Shown here one piece after another: positions 33,090 to 41,573 of a DNA stretch of 64,000 nt. Numbering within the stretch: position 1 is the stretch's first letter; the number at the start of each line of letters is the position of its first letter. Location of the stretch: the NCBI GenBank assembly GCA_965222895.1, contig CBDCVB010000002.1, positions 620,001 through 684,000 of the forward strand, written 5' to 3'. The position numbers and the translations under genes were made by a program. The notes under the pieces were generated by a model. The model searched no databases, was not told the DNA's origin, and was given only the letters and a program-made list of their open reading frames with translations. The DNA comes from Bin87 sp965222895. GTDB taxonomy: Bacteria > Chloroflexota > Dehalococcoidia > Lucifugimonadales > UBA3495.

Positions 33090-34502
33090 TTAAACGCCCA
33101 GATGCGCCTGCATGGCATCAAGCAACCTCGTTACGTTGGCGGCACTATCCGCTTCACAATAGATGCGTAGCAACGGCTCGGTGCCGGAGAAGCGGGCCGC
33201 GACCCAACTCGCGTCGAGCATCCACCGGCGGCCGTCGATTTCGTCGATGCCGGTGATGTTCATTCCCGCCAGATTGGTCAGCGGCTCTCCGGTCAAACGT
33301 CCCAATATCGCTGCCCGTGCCGCCGGGTCGAATCCCACGTCGCGGCGCTGATAGTGGTGCTCGCCAACCAGGTCAAACAAAACCTCTACCAGCTCAGACG
33401 CTGCCATGCCAGTGGTGGCGAGATATTCCAGCAGGTATAGGCCGCTCAGGATGCCGTCGCGTTCGGGGATGTGGCCGCGAAAGGCGTAACCGCCGCTCTC
33501 TTCACCGCCCAACAGCGCGTTGTCGGCGACAAAGCGTTGCCCGATGTTTTTGAACCCGACGGGCAGTTCGACAATCGGCACACCGTAGTGTTCGGCCAGT
33601 TTGTTCAGCATCACCGACGCCGTAACACCCTTGACCAACGGCCCACGGTCACCGCGTCCCAGCAGGTACATCGCGAGCAACGAAAATACTTCCAGGGTGC
33701 TGACGAACCGACCCCGTTGGTCGACCAACCCGATTCGATCCGCGTCGCCGTCCAGAGCCAAACCCACTGCTGCGCCATCGGCTACCACGCGACGGCAGAG
33801 TTCGGTCAGGTTGTGGGCGATGGGTTCGGGCTGGGCCATACCTGGGAAGGCGGGGTTACGTTCGCTGCGCAATTCCGCTACTGCCGTTGCGCCACCACAC
33901 AACAAATCGGCAAAGTAGCCCGCACCAGCCCCGTGCATCGCGTCAACCAGCACGTTCAATCCAGCTGCGCGGATGGCGTCCAGGTCAATGAGGCCGGCGA
34001 TGGATTGGCGGTAGGCCGGGTTGGGGTCCACATTTTCAACCAAACCGGCGGCGCGCGCTTCGGCCAACGGGAGCGACTTCGGCGCTCCGGCGGATTCGAT
34101 GCACATTTCAAGCACGTCGGTGGTTTCCTGGCTGGCGCTGCCGCCGAGACTGGACTTGAACTTGAAACCGTTCCAGCCGGCCGGGTTGTGGCTGGCTGTG
34201 ATTACAACGCCACCGGCCGCCTGCCGATGCACAACTTGGTGGCTTACCACCGGGGTTGGCGCCGGCCCGGCGCACCGGTAAACGTGAATACCATTGCCGG
34301 CCATTACCGAGGCAACGCTGTCGGCGAACTCACGGGATGCAAACCGCGTGTCGTACCCCAGCGCCAGCCCGGAGCTTGCCGTGCCCTGGATTCGCAGGTA
34401 GTCCGCCAGTCCCTGGGCACAACGGGCAACGTTAGCAAAGGTAAAATCGTTGGCGATAATGCCACGCCAACCGTCGGTGCCGAATTTGATTGGCGTGTTC
34501 AT
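33090..34502 (-). CDS. Phosphoglucomutase / phosphomannomutase family enzyme
   Basis: 470 residues of the alpha-D-phosphohexomutase superfamily. The phosphoserine loop is ITASHNPAGWNGFK with Ser104, the magnesium loop ALDGDADRIGLVD, the sugar loop GGEESGGYAFRGHIPERDG, and the phosphate-binding loop FSGTEPLLRIYCEA near the end. Domain order and length are normal. GEESGGYAF with the P-E-R-D-G sequence favours a glucose/mannose phosphate mutase over glucosamine mutase. Substrate specificity between glucose and mannose cannot be settled by reading. Confidence 0.92.
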   Translation of the reverse strand: MNTPIKFGTDGWRGIIANDFTFANVARCAQGLADYLRIQGTASSGLALGYDTRFASREFADSVASVMAGNGIHVYRCAGPAPTPVVSHQVVHRQAAGGVVITASHNPAGWNGFKFKSSLGGSASQETTDVLEMCIESAGAPKSLPLAEARAAGLVENVDPNPAYRQSIAGLIDLDAIRAAGLNVLVDAMHGAGAGYFADLLCGGATAVAELRSERNPAFPGMAQPEPIAHNLTELCRRVVADGAAVGLALDGDADRIGLVDQRGRFVSTLEVFSLLAMYLLGRGDRGPLVKGVTASVMLNKLAEHYGVPIVELPVGFKNIGQRFVADNALLGGEESGGYAFRGHIPERDGILSGLYLLEYLATTGMAASELVEVLFDLVGEHHYQRRDVGFDPAARAAILGRLTGEPLTNLAGMNITGIDEIDGRRWMLDASWVAARFSGTEPLLRIYCEADSAANVTRLLDAMQAHLGV

Positions 34503-34620
34503 GTTCCAATTCTATCATCGGCTGCCGATGCAATGGGACGGTAGAACGCAAAGGGAGATTATTGCCTGGAAGTACAGGATTAGATGTACAGGATTATGGG
34601 ATGCGACAAAATCGGAATTG

Positions 34621-34857
34621 CTATCGCCGGCGATTGGCTCGGATGATGACCGTGCCGGCCACTCGGTCGGGGATAGAGCGTCGCCGCGTCCGGTCATAGC
34701 AGATAACGATGGCATCGCCGACGAAGCCGATGAGGGTGAGGTGCAGCAGGAACTTGAAGAGCGCGCGTATCAGTTTGGCTGGCAAGCTGGCTGGCCCGCT
34801 CCGGAGTCGGCGAACATCCATGCCGGTGAGCCGCCGGGCCGGCGGCCCAAACTTCAC
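34621..34857 (-). pseudogene. Truncated RDD-family paralogue
   Basis: 78 codons from a GTG at 34857. The sequence aligns over its length with the second half of the RDD protein at 32721-33059: PARRLTGMDVRRLRSG against PGKQLLGIRVVRRDG, IGFVGDAIV against IGFFADAIL, and RRRSIPDRVAGTVIIR against RRSLSDRAVNTVVIR. Both N-terminal membrane segments are missing and a TGA lies upstream in frame. It is either a decaying duplicate or a short RDD-like gene. The pair brackets the phosphohexomutase gene. Confidence 0.6.
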
Positions 34858-34883
34858 GATAATCAGGTCGGCTAATCAATGCG

Positions 34884-34919
34884 GATGCGCCCCTCACCGG
34901 CAGCGGAGAAGGACGCATC
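34884..34919 (-). terminator. Possible terminator hairpin downstream of metK
   Basis: GATGCGCCC (34884-34892) pairs with GGACGCATC (34911-34919), nine base pairs with one G-U on the minus-strand transcript. No clear T-run follows, so it may be a weak or factor-dependent end of the SAM-cycle operon. Confidence 0.4.
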
Positions 34920-34939
34920 AAGAGGCGAACTGACGGCTA

Positions 34940-36181
34940 TTAGTCGCCGGTGGCGGCGGCCATGGCTCCGGCAGCCTGCCTCAGTCCGTCAGCCTTGTCA
35001 GTTCGTTCCCAGGGCAGGTCCAGGTCTTTGCGACCAAAGTGCCCGTAAGCGGCGGTCTTGCCGTAGATAGGCCGTCGCAGGTCCAAATCTTCGATGATTG
35101 CGCCGGGACGCAGGTCGAAATGCTCGGTTACCAGCTGCTCGATGCGCTCGTTGGGCAGGTGATTGGTGTCGAAGGTTTCGACGGAGACGGAAATTGGCTC
35201 CGCCACGCCGATGGCGTAGGAAACGATGATTTCAACACGGTCGGCGAGTCCGGCGGCAACCAGATTTTTCGCCACGTAACGGGCGGCATAGGCGCCGGAG
35301 CGGTCAACTTTAGTCGGGTCTTTGCCTGAGAAAGCGCCGCCGCCGTGTCGGGCGATGCCGCCGTAGGTGTCGACCAGGATTTTGCGCCCGGTCAAACCCG
35401 TATCCCCCTGGGGGCCGCCCACCACGAACCAACCGCTTGGGTTGACGTAATACTTGGTCTCGTCGTCCAGCAGGTGAGCCGGCACCACCGGTATGATGAC
35501 GTTGTCGATAACGTCGCGGCGGATTTTCGCCTGGAAAGCCGCCCGGTCAGCCTGGTCTTCGTGCTGCGAGCTGATTACGATTGCGTCAACACGGTGGGGT
35601 TTGCCGTAACGATATTCCACCGTTACCTGGGACTTGCCGTCCGGGCCGAGGTATGGCAGCGTGCCATTCTTGCGCACTGCGGAAAGGCGCTCCACCAGGC
35701 GATGGGACAAGTCCACCGTCAAAGGCATCAGACCTTCGGTTTCGTTGCAGGCAAAGCCGACCATCATGCCCTGGTCGCCGGCGCCGGTGGCTCGGCGAGC
35801 ATCCGCCGCGCCGTCGCCGCGGTGTTCCAGCGATGTAGTTACGCCGCTGCTGATGTCGGGCGACTGCTGGCTGACGTGGGCCACTACCCCACACGAATTG
35901 CCATCTATGCCATATTTGACATCGGTGTAACCTATGTCCAGCATTACCTGCCGGGCGATCTGGTTGAAGTCCATTGCGGAACCGGTCGTAATCTCGCCGG
36001 TTACCATCACGAGATTTTTGGTGGCGACGGTTTCGCACGCGACCCGGCTCATCGGGTCGCCGGCCAGCGCAGTATCCAAAACTGCGTCAGAAATCTGGTC
36101 GCAAAGCTTGTCGGGATGCCCTTCCGTTACCGACTCGGAGGTGAGCAGGTACTTGGGCGACGTCATAAACTGAATTGGCAT
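34940..36181 (-). CDS. metK: S-adenosylmethionine synthetase
   Basis: 413 residues; makes SAM from methionine and ATP. All signatures are present: SVTEGHPDKLCDQISDAVLD, the GAGDQGMMVGFACNET loop, RYGKPHRVDAIVISSQH, and GGGAFSGKDPTKVDRSGAYAARYVAKN. GGAGG lies about ten bases before the ATG at 36181; a second ATG at 36166 (MTSPKYLLTSE) is possible. It is the last gene of the operon controlled by the SAM-I riboswitch, and so probably under feedback by its own product. Confidence 0.97.
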   Translation of the reverse strand: MPIQFMTSPKYLLTSESVTEGHPDKLCDQISDAVLDTALAGDPMSRVACETVATKNLVMVTGEITTGSAMDFNQIARQVMLDIGYTDVKYGIDGNSCGVVAHVSQQSPDISSGVTTSLEHRGDGAADARRATGAGDQGMMVGFACNETEGLMPLTVDLSHRLVERLSAVRKNGTLPYLGPDGKSQVTVEYRYGKPHRVDAIVISSQHEDQADRAAFQAKIRRDVIDNVIIPVVPAHLLDDETKYYVNPSGWFVVGGPQGDTGLTGRKILVDTYGGIARHGGGAFSGKDPTKVDRSGAYAARYVAKNLVAAGLADRVEIIVSYAIGVAEPISVSVETFDTNHLPNERIEQLVTEHFDLRPGAIIEDLDLRRPIYGKTAAYGHFGRKDLDLPWERTDKADGLRQAAGAMAAATGD

Positions 36182-36232
36182 AGGTCAATGCCTCCAAATA
36201 GGTTGGTCGACAGGTGGGAATGGTTCAGGTTG

Positions 36233-37504
36233 CTAGGTTCCTTCTTCCCAACTTTCGTTGTAAGCCGTTTGTTCGGCGGTGAGGGCGTCGATGCGGATTC
36301 CCATGGTCTCCAGCTTCAGGCGGCCAACCTCCGCATCAATTTCGCGCGGGACGATGTGGACGCCGGCTGCCAGTTCGCGGTAGTGCTTGACCAGGTACTC
36401 GCAGCTCAAAGCCTGGTTGGCGAAGCTCATATCCATAACCGCTGACGGGTGCCCTTCGGCAGCCGTGAGATTAATGAGCCGGCCTTCGCCCAGCAGATAG
36501 ATGCGCCGACCGTCGGCGGTCACATATTCCTCGACGAATGGCCGCACTTCCCGGTGGCTGACGGCAATCGCCTCCAGCGCCGGAATGTCAATCTCCACGT
36601 TGAAATGACCGCTGTTGGCCACGATTGCGCCGCTGCGCATCGCGGCGAAGTGGTCGGCGCCAATGACGTGCCAGCCGCCGGACACGGTGATAAACACTTC
36701 ACCCTGCGCCGCGGCTTCCAGGCCGGTCATAACCTGGAAACCATCCATTACCGCTTCCAGGGCGCGCACCGGGTTTATTTCGGTTACGATGACCTGCGCT
36801 CCGAGTCCACTGGCGCGCGATGCAACGCCGCGGCCACACCAGCCGTAGCCACCAATCACGACCTTGCGGCCGGCCCAAAGGATGTTGGTGGCGCGGGTGA
36901 TGCCGTCCAGCGTACTCTGGCCGGTGCCATAGCGGTTGTCAAAAAAGTGTTTGGTTTCGGCTTCATTGACGGCAATAATCGGATAGGTCAGCTTTCCGTC
37001 CGCGGCCATGGCAGTCAGACGCACGACGCCGGTGGTGGTCTCTTCGGTGCCGGCCATCACGTTGGTGAGAAAGTCGTTGCGCTCCCGGTGCAGGATGCCC
37101 ACCAGGTCAGCGCCGTCATCCATCGTCACGTTGGGGGCGTGGTCAATGGCGGCGTTGATGTGCTGGTAATAGGTTGCGTTGTCTTCGCCCTTGATGGCGT
37201 AGGTAGGGATTCCGTATTCCTGCACCAGCGCCGCGGCGGTTTCGTCCTGGGTGCTCAGCGGGTTGCTGGCGCAAACGACCAGGTCGGCCCCGCCTGCTTT
37301 GAGCGCAATGGCCAGATTGGCCGTTTCAGTAGTTACGTGGAGGCAGGCGGCCATCCGGATGCCGTCGAACGGTTTTTCGGCGCGCAGTCGTTCGGTAATC
37401 AGATTGACGACGGGCATCTCGCGCCCGGCCCACTTGATGCGGTCTACGCCCGCCTGAGCCAGCGACAGGTCTTTCACGTCGCCTTTAGTTTTTTGAACAG
37501 TCAA
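36233..37504 (-). CDS. ahcY: Adenosylhomocysteinase
   Basis: 423 residues from a TTG at 37504, which has GAGAGG upstream; a GTG at 37564 lies inside a repeat hairpin and is unlikely. The enzyme splits S-adenosylhomocysteine into adenosine and homocysteine and needs bound NAD. Substrate motif AACLHVTTETANLA, catalytic region DNRYGTGQSTLDGI, NAD loop VIGGYGWCGRGVASRASGLG and the C-terminal GRLINLTAAEGHPSAVMDMSFANQAL are all clear. It lies between metK and a rhodanese gene and supplies homocysteine for remaking methionine. Confidence 0.97.
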   Translation of the reverse strand: MTVQKTKGDVKDLSLAQAGVDRIKWAGREMPVVNLITERLRAEKPFDGIRMAACLHVTTETANLAIALKAGGADLVVCASNPLSTQDETAAALVQEYGIPTYAIKGEDNATYYQHINAAIDHAPNVTMDDGADLVGILHRERNDFLTNVMAGTEETTTGVVRLTAMAADGKLTYPIIAVNEAETKHFFDNRYGTGQSTLDGITRATNILWAGRKVVIGGYGWCGRGVASRASGLGAQVIVTEINPVRALEAVMDGFQVMTGLEAAAQGEVFITVSGGWHVIGADHFAAMRSGAIVANSGHFNVEIDIPALEAIAVSHREVRPFVEEYVTADGRRIYLLGEGRLINLTAAEGHPSAVMDMSFANQALSCEYLVKHYRELAAGVHIVPREIDAEVGRLKLETMGIRIDALTAEQTAYNESWEEGT

Positions 37505-37569
37505 ATTTTGTACCTCTCGTTTTGTGGGGTTGGAATTACCTGCGGCGGGGGTTTTCACCCTCACCCTGG

Positions 37570-37592
37570 CCCTCTCCCATCAAGGGAGAGGG
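37570..37592. repeat. Intergenic palindrome
   Basis: CCCTCTCCC and GGGAGAGGG form a perfect 9-bp stem around ATCAA. The flanking CCCTCACCCTGGCC resembles a palindromic repeat seen between genes in many bacterial genomes. It lies between the rhodanese stop and the ahcY start and could attenuate or process the operon transcript. Confidence 0.6.
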
Positions 37593-37601
37593 GAAATTGA
37601 A

Positions 37602-37961
37602 TTACGGGTTGTCGCCGTAGGACGTGGGGTTGCCGGCGGCGATCCACGAGGGCGTGCCGTCTTCCACGTTGTACAGCCGCTCGGAGTCATAGCCCATGGC
37701 GGCGGCGAGTTCGCAGGCCAGGCCGCTGCGGACGCCGGCGGCGCAGATGAAGAGCAGCGTTTTGTCTTCGGGCACTTCGTCCATGCGGCCCGCCAGGTCA
37801 TCCACGTTGATATGAATTGCGCCAGTGGCGTGGCCGGTGACCCATTCGTCATCGCGGCGGACGTCAACGACAACGACGCCATCGGGGTCGTCGGTCAGAA
37901 TCCGGAGGGCTTCTGGGGAATCGACGCGGTAGTAGGGTTCACCGGGGTTTTTTCGTGGCAT
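37602..37961 (-). CDS. Rhodanese-like single-domain protein
   Basis: 119 residues. VVVDVRRDDEWVTGHATGAIHINVDDL is the CH2A-like N-terminal motif, and the active loop is CAAGVRSG, whose Cys would carry a persulfide. AAAGGAGGT lies six bases before the ATG at 37961, deciding the start; the open frame extends far upstream but is not coding. It sits between mtnP and ahcY, so a sulfur-transfer role linked to methionine metabolism is plausible but not shown. Confidence 0.9.
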   Translation of the reverse strand: MPRKNPGEPYYRVDSPEALRILTDDPDGVVVVDVRRDDEWVTGHATGAIHINVDDLAGRMDEVPEDKTLLFICAAGVRSGLACELAAAMGYDSERLYNVEDGTPSWIAAGNPTSYGDNP

Positions 37962-38013
37962 TTCGATACCTCCTTTGTGATTTGCTAGCGTTGGTGGATC
38001 GTGCTGCGAGTGG

Positions 38014-38895
38014 TTACTCGCCGCCATCCAGATATTTGCCGGCGATGGGATTGAGGCGCCGGCGGGCCTCGTCAGAAATATGGTTGCGACTGGTGATAAT
38101 GGCATTGGCCAACGCCGACTGGCATTCGCACGGGCCCAGCGCCGCCAACGCCGGCATGATGTGGCGCAGTATGACCCGACTGTTGGCAACGTTGGCAATC
38201 AGGTTTTCCACCACCATTTCTACTGAAACCGCGTCATGGTCGGGATGCCAGCAGTCATAGTCGGTTACCCAGGCCATGGTGCCGTAGCACATCTCGGCCT
38301 CGCGGGCCAGTTTCGCTTCGGGCAAGGCGGTCATTCCGATGAGGTCGCCGCCCCAGGTGCGGTACATCTCAGATTCGGCTTTGGTCGAGAACGCGGGGCC
38401 TTCCATTACCACCAGGGTCGCCCCCTGATGAGTGGGGATGCCCTGGCCCTCGCCGCCTTGCGCGATGACGGTGCTGACGCCGGGGCAGAACGGCTCGGCA
38501 AAGGAGATGTGCGCGACGACACCACGCTCGAAGAAGGTGCTGTCGCGGAACCGGGTACGGTCGATCAACTGGTTGGGAACCACCAGTTGTTGCGGCTGGA
38601 AGCGGGCCTGCAGGCTGCCCACCGCGCTGACCGACACAATCTTATTCACGCCGAGGGTTTTCAGTGCATAGATGTTGGCGCGGAAGGGCAATTCCGTTGG
38701 GCTGACCCGATGCCCCAACCCGTGGCGCGGCAGAAACGCCACCGGCACGTCTAGCAACTCGCCCACCGTGATGCAGTCGCTGGGCTTGCCGTATGGCGTG
38801 TCGATGTCAACCACGGCGGATTCGGTAAAGCCCTGGATCTCGTATAGGCCGCTGCCGCCGATAATTGCTATTTCTGCCTGCGGGTGATTGGGCAT
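38014..38895 (-). CDS. mtnP: S-methyl-5'-thioadenosine phosphorylase
   Basis: 293 residues; phosphorolysis of methylthioadenosine to methylthioribose-1-phosphate and adenine. Family motifs: IAIIGGSGLYEI, LPRHGLGHRVSPTELPFRANIYALK, and MEGPAFSTKAESEMYRTWGGDLIGMTALPEAKLAREAEMCY. It supplies the substrate of MtnA, encoded two genes upstream. Related purine nucleoside phosphorylases differ in the ASP/Ser residues of the last motif; context supports methylthioadenosine. Confidence 0.95.
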   Translation of the reverse strand: MPNHPQAEIAIIGGSGLYEIQGFTESAVVDIDTPYGKPSDCITVGELLDVPVAFLPRHGLGHRVSPTELPFRANIYALKTLGVNKIVSVSAVGSLQARFQPQQLVVPNQLIDRTRFRDSTFFERGVVAHISFAEPFCPGVSTVIAQGGEGQGIPTHQGATLVVMEGPAFSTKAESEMYRTWGGDLIGMTALPEAKLAREAEMCYGTMAWVTDYDCWHPDHDAVSVEMVVENLIANVANSRVILRHIMPALAALGPCECQSALANAIITSRNHISDEARRRLNPIAGKYLDGGE

Positions 38896-38916
38896 TGGGT
38901 TGTGAATCCTTTATTG

Positions 38917-38945
38917 GCATGGATGGGCAGGATAGACGGGATTTG
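38917..38945. repeat. Imperfect direct repeat, copy B (downstream of the arylsulfotransferase-like gene)
   Basis: GCATGGATGGGCAGGATAGA is the start of a 29-base unit sharing 22 bases with copy A at 40086-40114; weaker similarity continues for about 25 further bases. It lies between the end of the arylsulfotransferase-like gene and the mtnP start. Confidence 0.75.
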
Positions 38946-38973
38946 GCTGGTTCCGCTTTGCTGGATGCCAGGT

Positions 38974-40080
38974 CTAGTGATGCAGTTGAGGGATTTGTTC
39001 GTGGAGGTAGTGGGTAGCGCGGAAGACGCTGTTGACCAGGTAACCCTGCTCGTTGGGGGCGAAGTGCGGGTTGATGTACTCCCACACCACGTCGCCTTCG
39101 GGGGTAACCTGAAACATTCTGCCAAAGTGGCCTTCCGTAATCAGCGTGTTGCCGTTGGGCAGGCGACGGGCGCCGGAGATGTAGGCGCTGAAGAAGTTGA
39201 AGGGCGGGTTATCGGTGTATTGCCATACGATTTCGTTATCGTCCGTGTCCACTTCGATGACCCGTGAGTGGGGCAGCGGATCGCTGGCACTGTGCGACCC
39301 GTTATCGTATATCAGCACGTTGCCGCCTTCGAGCAGAGACGGATCGTGCTGTTGCGCCAGCGCCTCGGAACCGAGCTTCCATACGATTTCGTCGTTATAC
39401 TGGTCGATGATGCCTACGGTGGAGATGTTGCGGAAGCTGAATATCACGGTACTGCCGGCCAGCGCCACCACCGTGTTGCCGTGGCTCCATTCCTCCCGCG
39501 AATCGTTGAAGGTAATCACGTCCGTCTCCGGGTCCAGATGCTCTGCAGCGTGCCATTCCCAGATACGATTGCCGGCGGCGTCCACTTCCACCAGCACATC
39601 GCACCACATTCCGGACGCGCCGGTGCCGGGCCGGCCGCCGCGGACTCTGGCCGCCTGTCTATCAGCCATCCGCTCCACCGTCATATAGAGGCAGCCGCCA
39701 GACGCGGTGCGGCGGGCATCGTGGTGGTGGTATGGGTCGCGGTGCTCCCAGAGGATGTTGCCGTCCCAGTCGGCTTCGAGCATCACGCCGCCCTTGAATC
39801 GCTTGAAACCCTCGAATATATCCCAGGTTGCGTCATCCCGCACCTTGCCGCCGTAGAAGAGGTTCCCGTTGGGCAGCAGGTATCCGTAAAGACCGGGCGG
39901 GTAGGGCATATTCCAGGTGTGGACTACCTCGCCAGCCAGGTCCAGCAGGTAAACTTCCCCTTCGCCAGACATGGGAGCGTACAGCGTGTAGCCGGGGCAG
40001 GTCCGAGCCGGGTCGCAGGCCGTCAGCCCGGTGCGGGCGATGCGCCGGCGGGTTTGGGGGTCTATGAGCGAGTTAGCCAT
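38974..40080 (-). CDS. Arylsulfotransferase (ASST)-like beta-propeller protein
   Basis: 368 residues from the ATG at 40080. Repeating blade-like segments are visible, such as GEVYLLDLAGEVVHTWNMPYPPGLYGYLLPNGNLFYGG and GGVMLEADWDGNILWEHRDPYHHHDARRTASGGCLY. These match the arylsulfotransferase/Arylsulfotran_2 group; YHHHDARRT holds the histidines that in ASST lie at the active site. It has no clear signal peptide. Role is uncertain; many such proteins are not proven sulfotransferases. The gene lies inside the SAM-cycle operon between mtnA and mtnP and is flanked by direct repeats, so it may be an insertion. Confidence 0.75.
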   Translation of the reverse strand: MANSLIDPQTRRRIARTGLTACDPARTCPGYTLYAPMSGEGEVYLLDLAGEVVHTWNMPYPPGLYGYLLPNGNLFYGGKVRDDATWDIFEGFKRFKGGVMLEADWDGNILWEHRDPYHHHDARRTASGGCLYMTVERMADRQAARVRGGRPGTGASGMWCDVLVEVDAAGNRIWEWHAAEHLDPETDVITFNDSREEWSHGNTVVALAGSTVIFSFRNISTVGIIDQYNDEIVWKLGSEALAQQHDPSLLEGGNVLIYDNGSHSASDPLPHSRVIEVDTDDNEIVWQYTDNPPFNFFSAYISGARRLPNGNTLITEGHFGRMFQVTPEGDVVWEYINPHFAPNEQGYLVNSVFRATHYLHEQIPQLHH

Positions 40081-40085
40081 AATTT

Positions 40086-40114
40086 GCATGGATAAACAGG
40101 ATGAACGGGATTTA
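40086..40114. repeat. Imperfect direct repeat, copy A (upstream of the arylsulfotransferase-like gene)
   Basis: GCATGGATAAACAGGATGAA begins this 29-base unit, the partner of copy B at 38917-38945. It ends six bases from the arylsulfotransferase-like start codon on the minus strand. Confidence 0.75.
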
Positions 40115-40157
40115 TTGGATTGGATTTTGCCGGATTCCTGATTCCGGTTGTAGCGGG

Positions 40158-41201
40158 TCAGGCAGCGTCCACGGCTTGGCGGAGTGAGGCGTCGTAGGGT
40201 GGGCGGCAAACGGCTTGCTCGGTGATGATGGCGGTGATGTAGCGGTTGGGGGTTACGTCAAAAGCGGGGTTGTAGGCGTCAGTGCCCTCAGGAGCAGTCG
40301 GCGCGCCGGCAAAAGACGTAACTTCATGCGGCGGCCTTTCTTCGATCCTGATGCCGCCGCCGCCGGAGATAGCCAGGTCCACGGTACTGGTGGGAGCGGC
40401 GATGTAAAACGGTATCCCGTTTTCGTGAGCCAGCACGGCCAGCGCGTAGGTGCCAATCTTGTTGGCCGTATCGCCGTTAGCGGCGATGCGGTCGGCGCCG
40501 GTTATCACGCAGGAAATGTCTCCGTTCAGCATCAGCAGGCCCGCCGCGGAATCGGCAATGAGCGTGGCCGGAATACCCAACTGCTGAAACTCCCAGGATG
40601 TGAGGCGCGCGCCCTGCAACCAGGGGCGAGTTTCGGTGTTGAAGACCCGGAAACGCCCGCCGGCCTCCCAGCCCGCCCGGATGACGCCCAGCGCAGTGCC
40701 ATAAGCTGAGGTAGCCAGGGCTCCGGTGTTGCAATGGGTCAAGACACCCTGGCCGTTTGCCGGCATCAGGGTGCGCCCGTGTTCGCCCAAACGCCGGTTG
40801 ATCGCTTCATCTTCATCCTGGATGCGGCGGGCTTCCTGCTCCAGCGCCCGCAGGATGCTGCCGGGATCGGGTTCCGCCTCCGCCACGCGCAACATACGGC
40901 GCACGGCCCAGCCCAGATTGACCGCAGTAGGTCGAGCCGCTGCGATGTGTGCGCCGGCTTGTCGCAGCGCGCCGATGAAGTGGTCGCGTTCGCGCGACTG
41001 CAATTCCGCTGCGGCCAACACCATCGCATAGGCAGCGGTTACGCCAATGGCCGGCGCGCCGCGCACTCGCATCTCAGTGATGGCAGCCGCGGCAACCCGG
41101 TAGTCGCTGATGTTGACGGTAACCTGCTCGCGAGGCAGCCGGGTTTGATCCAGCAACTCCAGTTGCGTACCCGTCCAGTTGATTGGGCGAATTTCAGTCA
41201 T
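40158..41201 (-). CDS. mtnA: Methylthioribose-1-phosphate isomerase
   Basis: 347 residues from an ATG at 41201; an upstream open frame overlaps the riboswitch terminator and is not coding. The enzyme turns methylthioribose-1-phosphate into methylthioribulose-1-phosphate. VRGAPAIGVTAAYAM, LTHCNTGALATSAYGTALGVIRAG (catalytic Cys) and ITGADRIAANGDTANKIGTYALAVLA (catalytic Asp) are present, and EERPPHEVTSFAG lies near the end. It is the first gene after the SAM-I riboswitch. The later salvage genes (mtnB, mtnC, mtnD) are not in the window. Confidence 0.95.
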   Translation of the reverse strand: MTEIRPINWTGTQLELLDQTRLPREQVTVNISDYRVAAAAITEMRVRGAPAIGVTAAYAMVLAAAELQSRERDHFIGALRQAGAHIAAARPTAVNLGWAVRRMLRVAEAEPDPGSILRALEQEARRIQDEDEAINRRLGEHGRTLMPANGQGVLTHCNTGALATSAYGTALGVIRAGWEAGGRFRVFNTETRPWLQGARLTSWEFQQLGIPATLIADSAAGLLMLNGDISCVITGADRIAANGDTANKIGTYALAVLAHENGIPFYIAAPTSTVDLAISGGGGIRIEERPPHEVTSFAGAPTAPEGTDAYNPAFDVTPNRYITAIITEQAVCRPPYDASLRQAVDAA

Positions 41202-41302
41202 AACAGCAGACGCGCCGATGCCACCGTTCGGTTCGGTATGGATCGCGCGGTGGCGATGTGAGTAGACCGATGGTTGGCCGATGGAAAACACGCGGCCCGA
41301 AT

Positions 41303-41338
41303 GGGCAAAAATAAGAGCTCTCCACAACAGGGAGAGCC
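41303..41338 (-). terminator. Expression-platform terminator of the SAM-I riboswitch
   Basis: Read on the minus strand, GCTCTCC and GGAGAGC form a 7-bp stem around CTGTTGT, followed by TCTTATTTTT. Its 5' arm (CTCTCCCT) can pair instead with GAGGGAG in the 3' strand of aptamer helix P1, giving the expected antiterminator. Confidence 0.8.
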
Positions 41339-41353
41339 CAGCGAGACAATCCT

Positions 41354-41497
41354 CCCTCATCTTTCGTCGTACTACTGTGAGCGTCTCGCAACGCGGTACA
41401 CAGCAGCGACGCCGGATTTAGCACCTGATCCCGCAGGGAATGCGAGATTGGTTGCCAGGCTTCACAGGGCCGGTCCCTCCGCCTATCTGGATAAGGG
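41354..41497 (-). promoter_or_regulatory. SAM-I (S-box) riboswitch controlling the SAM-cycle operon
   Basis: On the minus strand the leader contains the S-box consensus in order. CCCTTATC (P1, 5' strand) is followed by CAGATAGGCGGAGGGACCGG, CCCTGTGAAGCCTGGCAACC and the AGGTGCTAAATCC segment, then GATGAGGG (P1, 3' strand), which pairs with the first element over eight base pairs with one G-U. Helices P2, P3 and P4 can be drawn between them. SAM binding stabilises P1 and releases the downstream terminator. The first gene is mtnA and the transcript likely runs to metK, so high SAM should stop its own synthesis and recycling. Confidence 0.92.
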
Positions 41498-41573
41498 TTC
41501 CAGAAGTTTATACGATTGTTAACACCTGCAATGCTACCTGCGGTGACATAATATGTCAAGCACAGCGGCGGGT

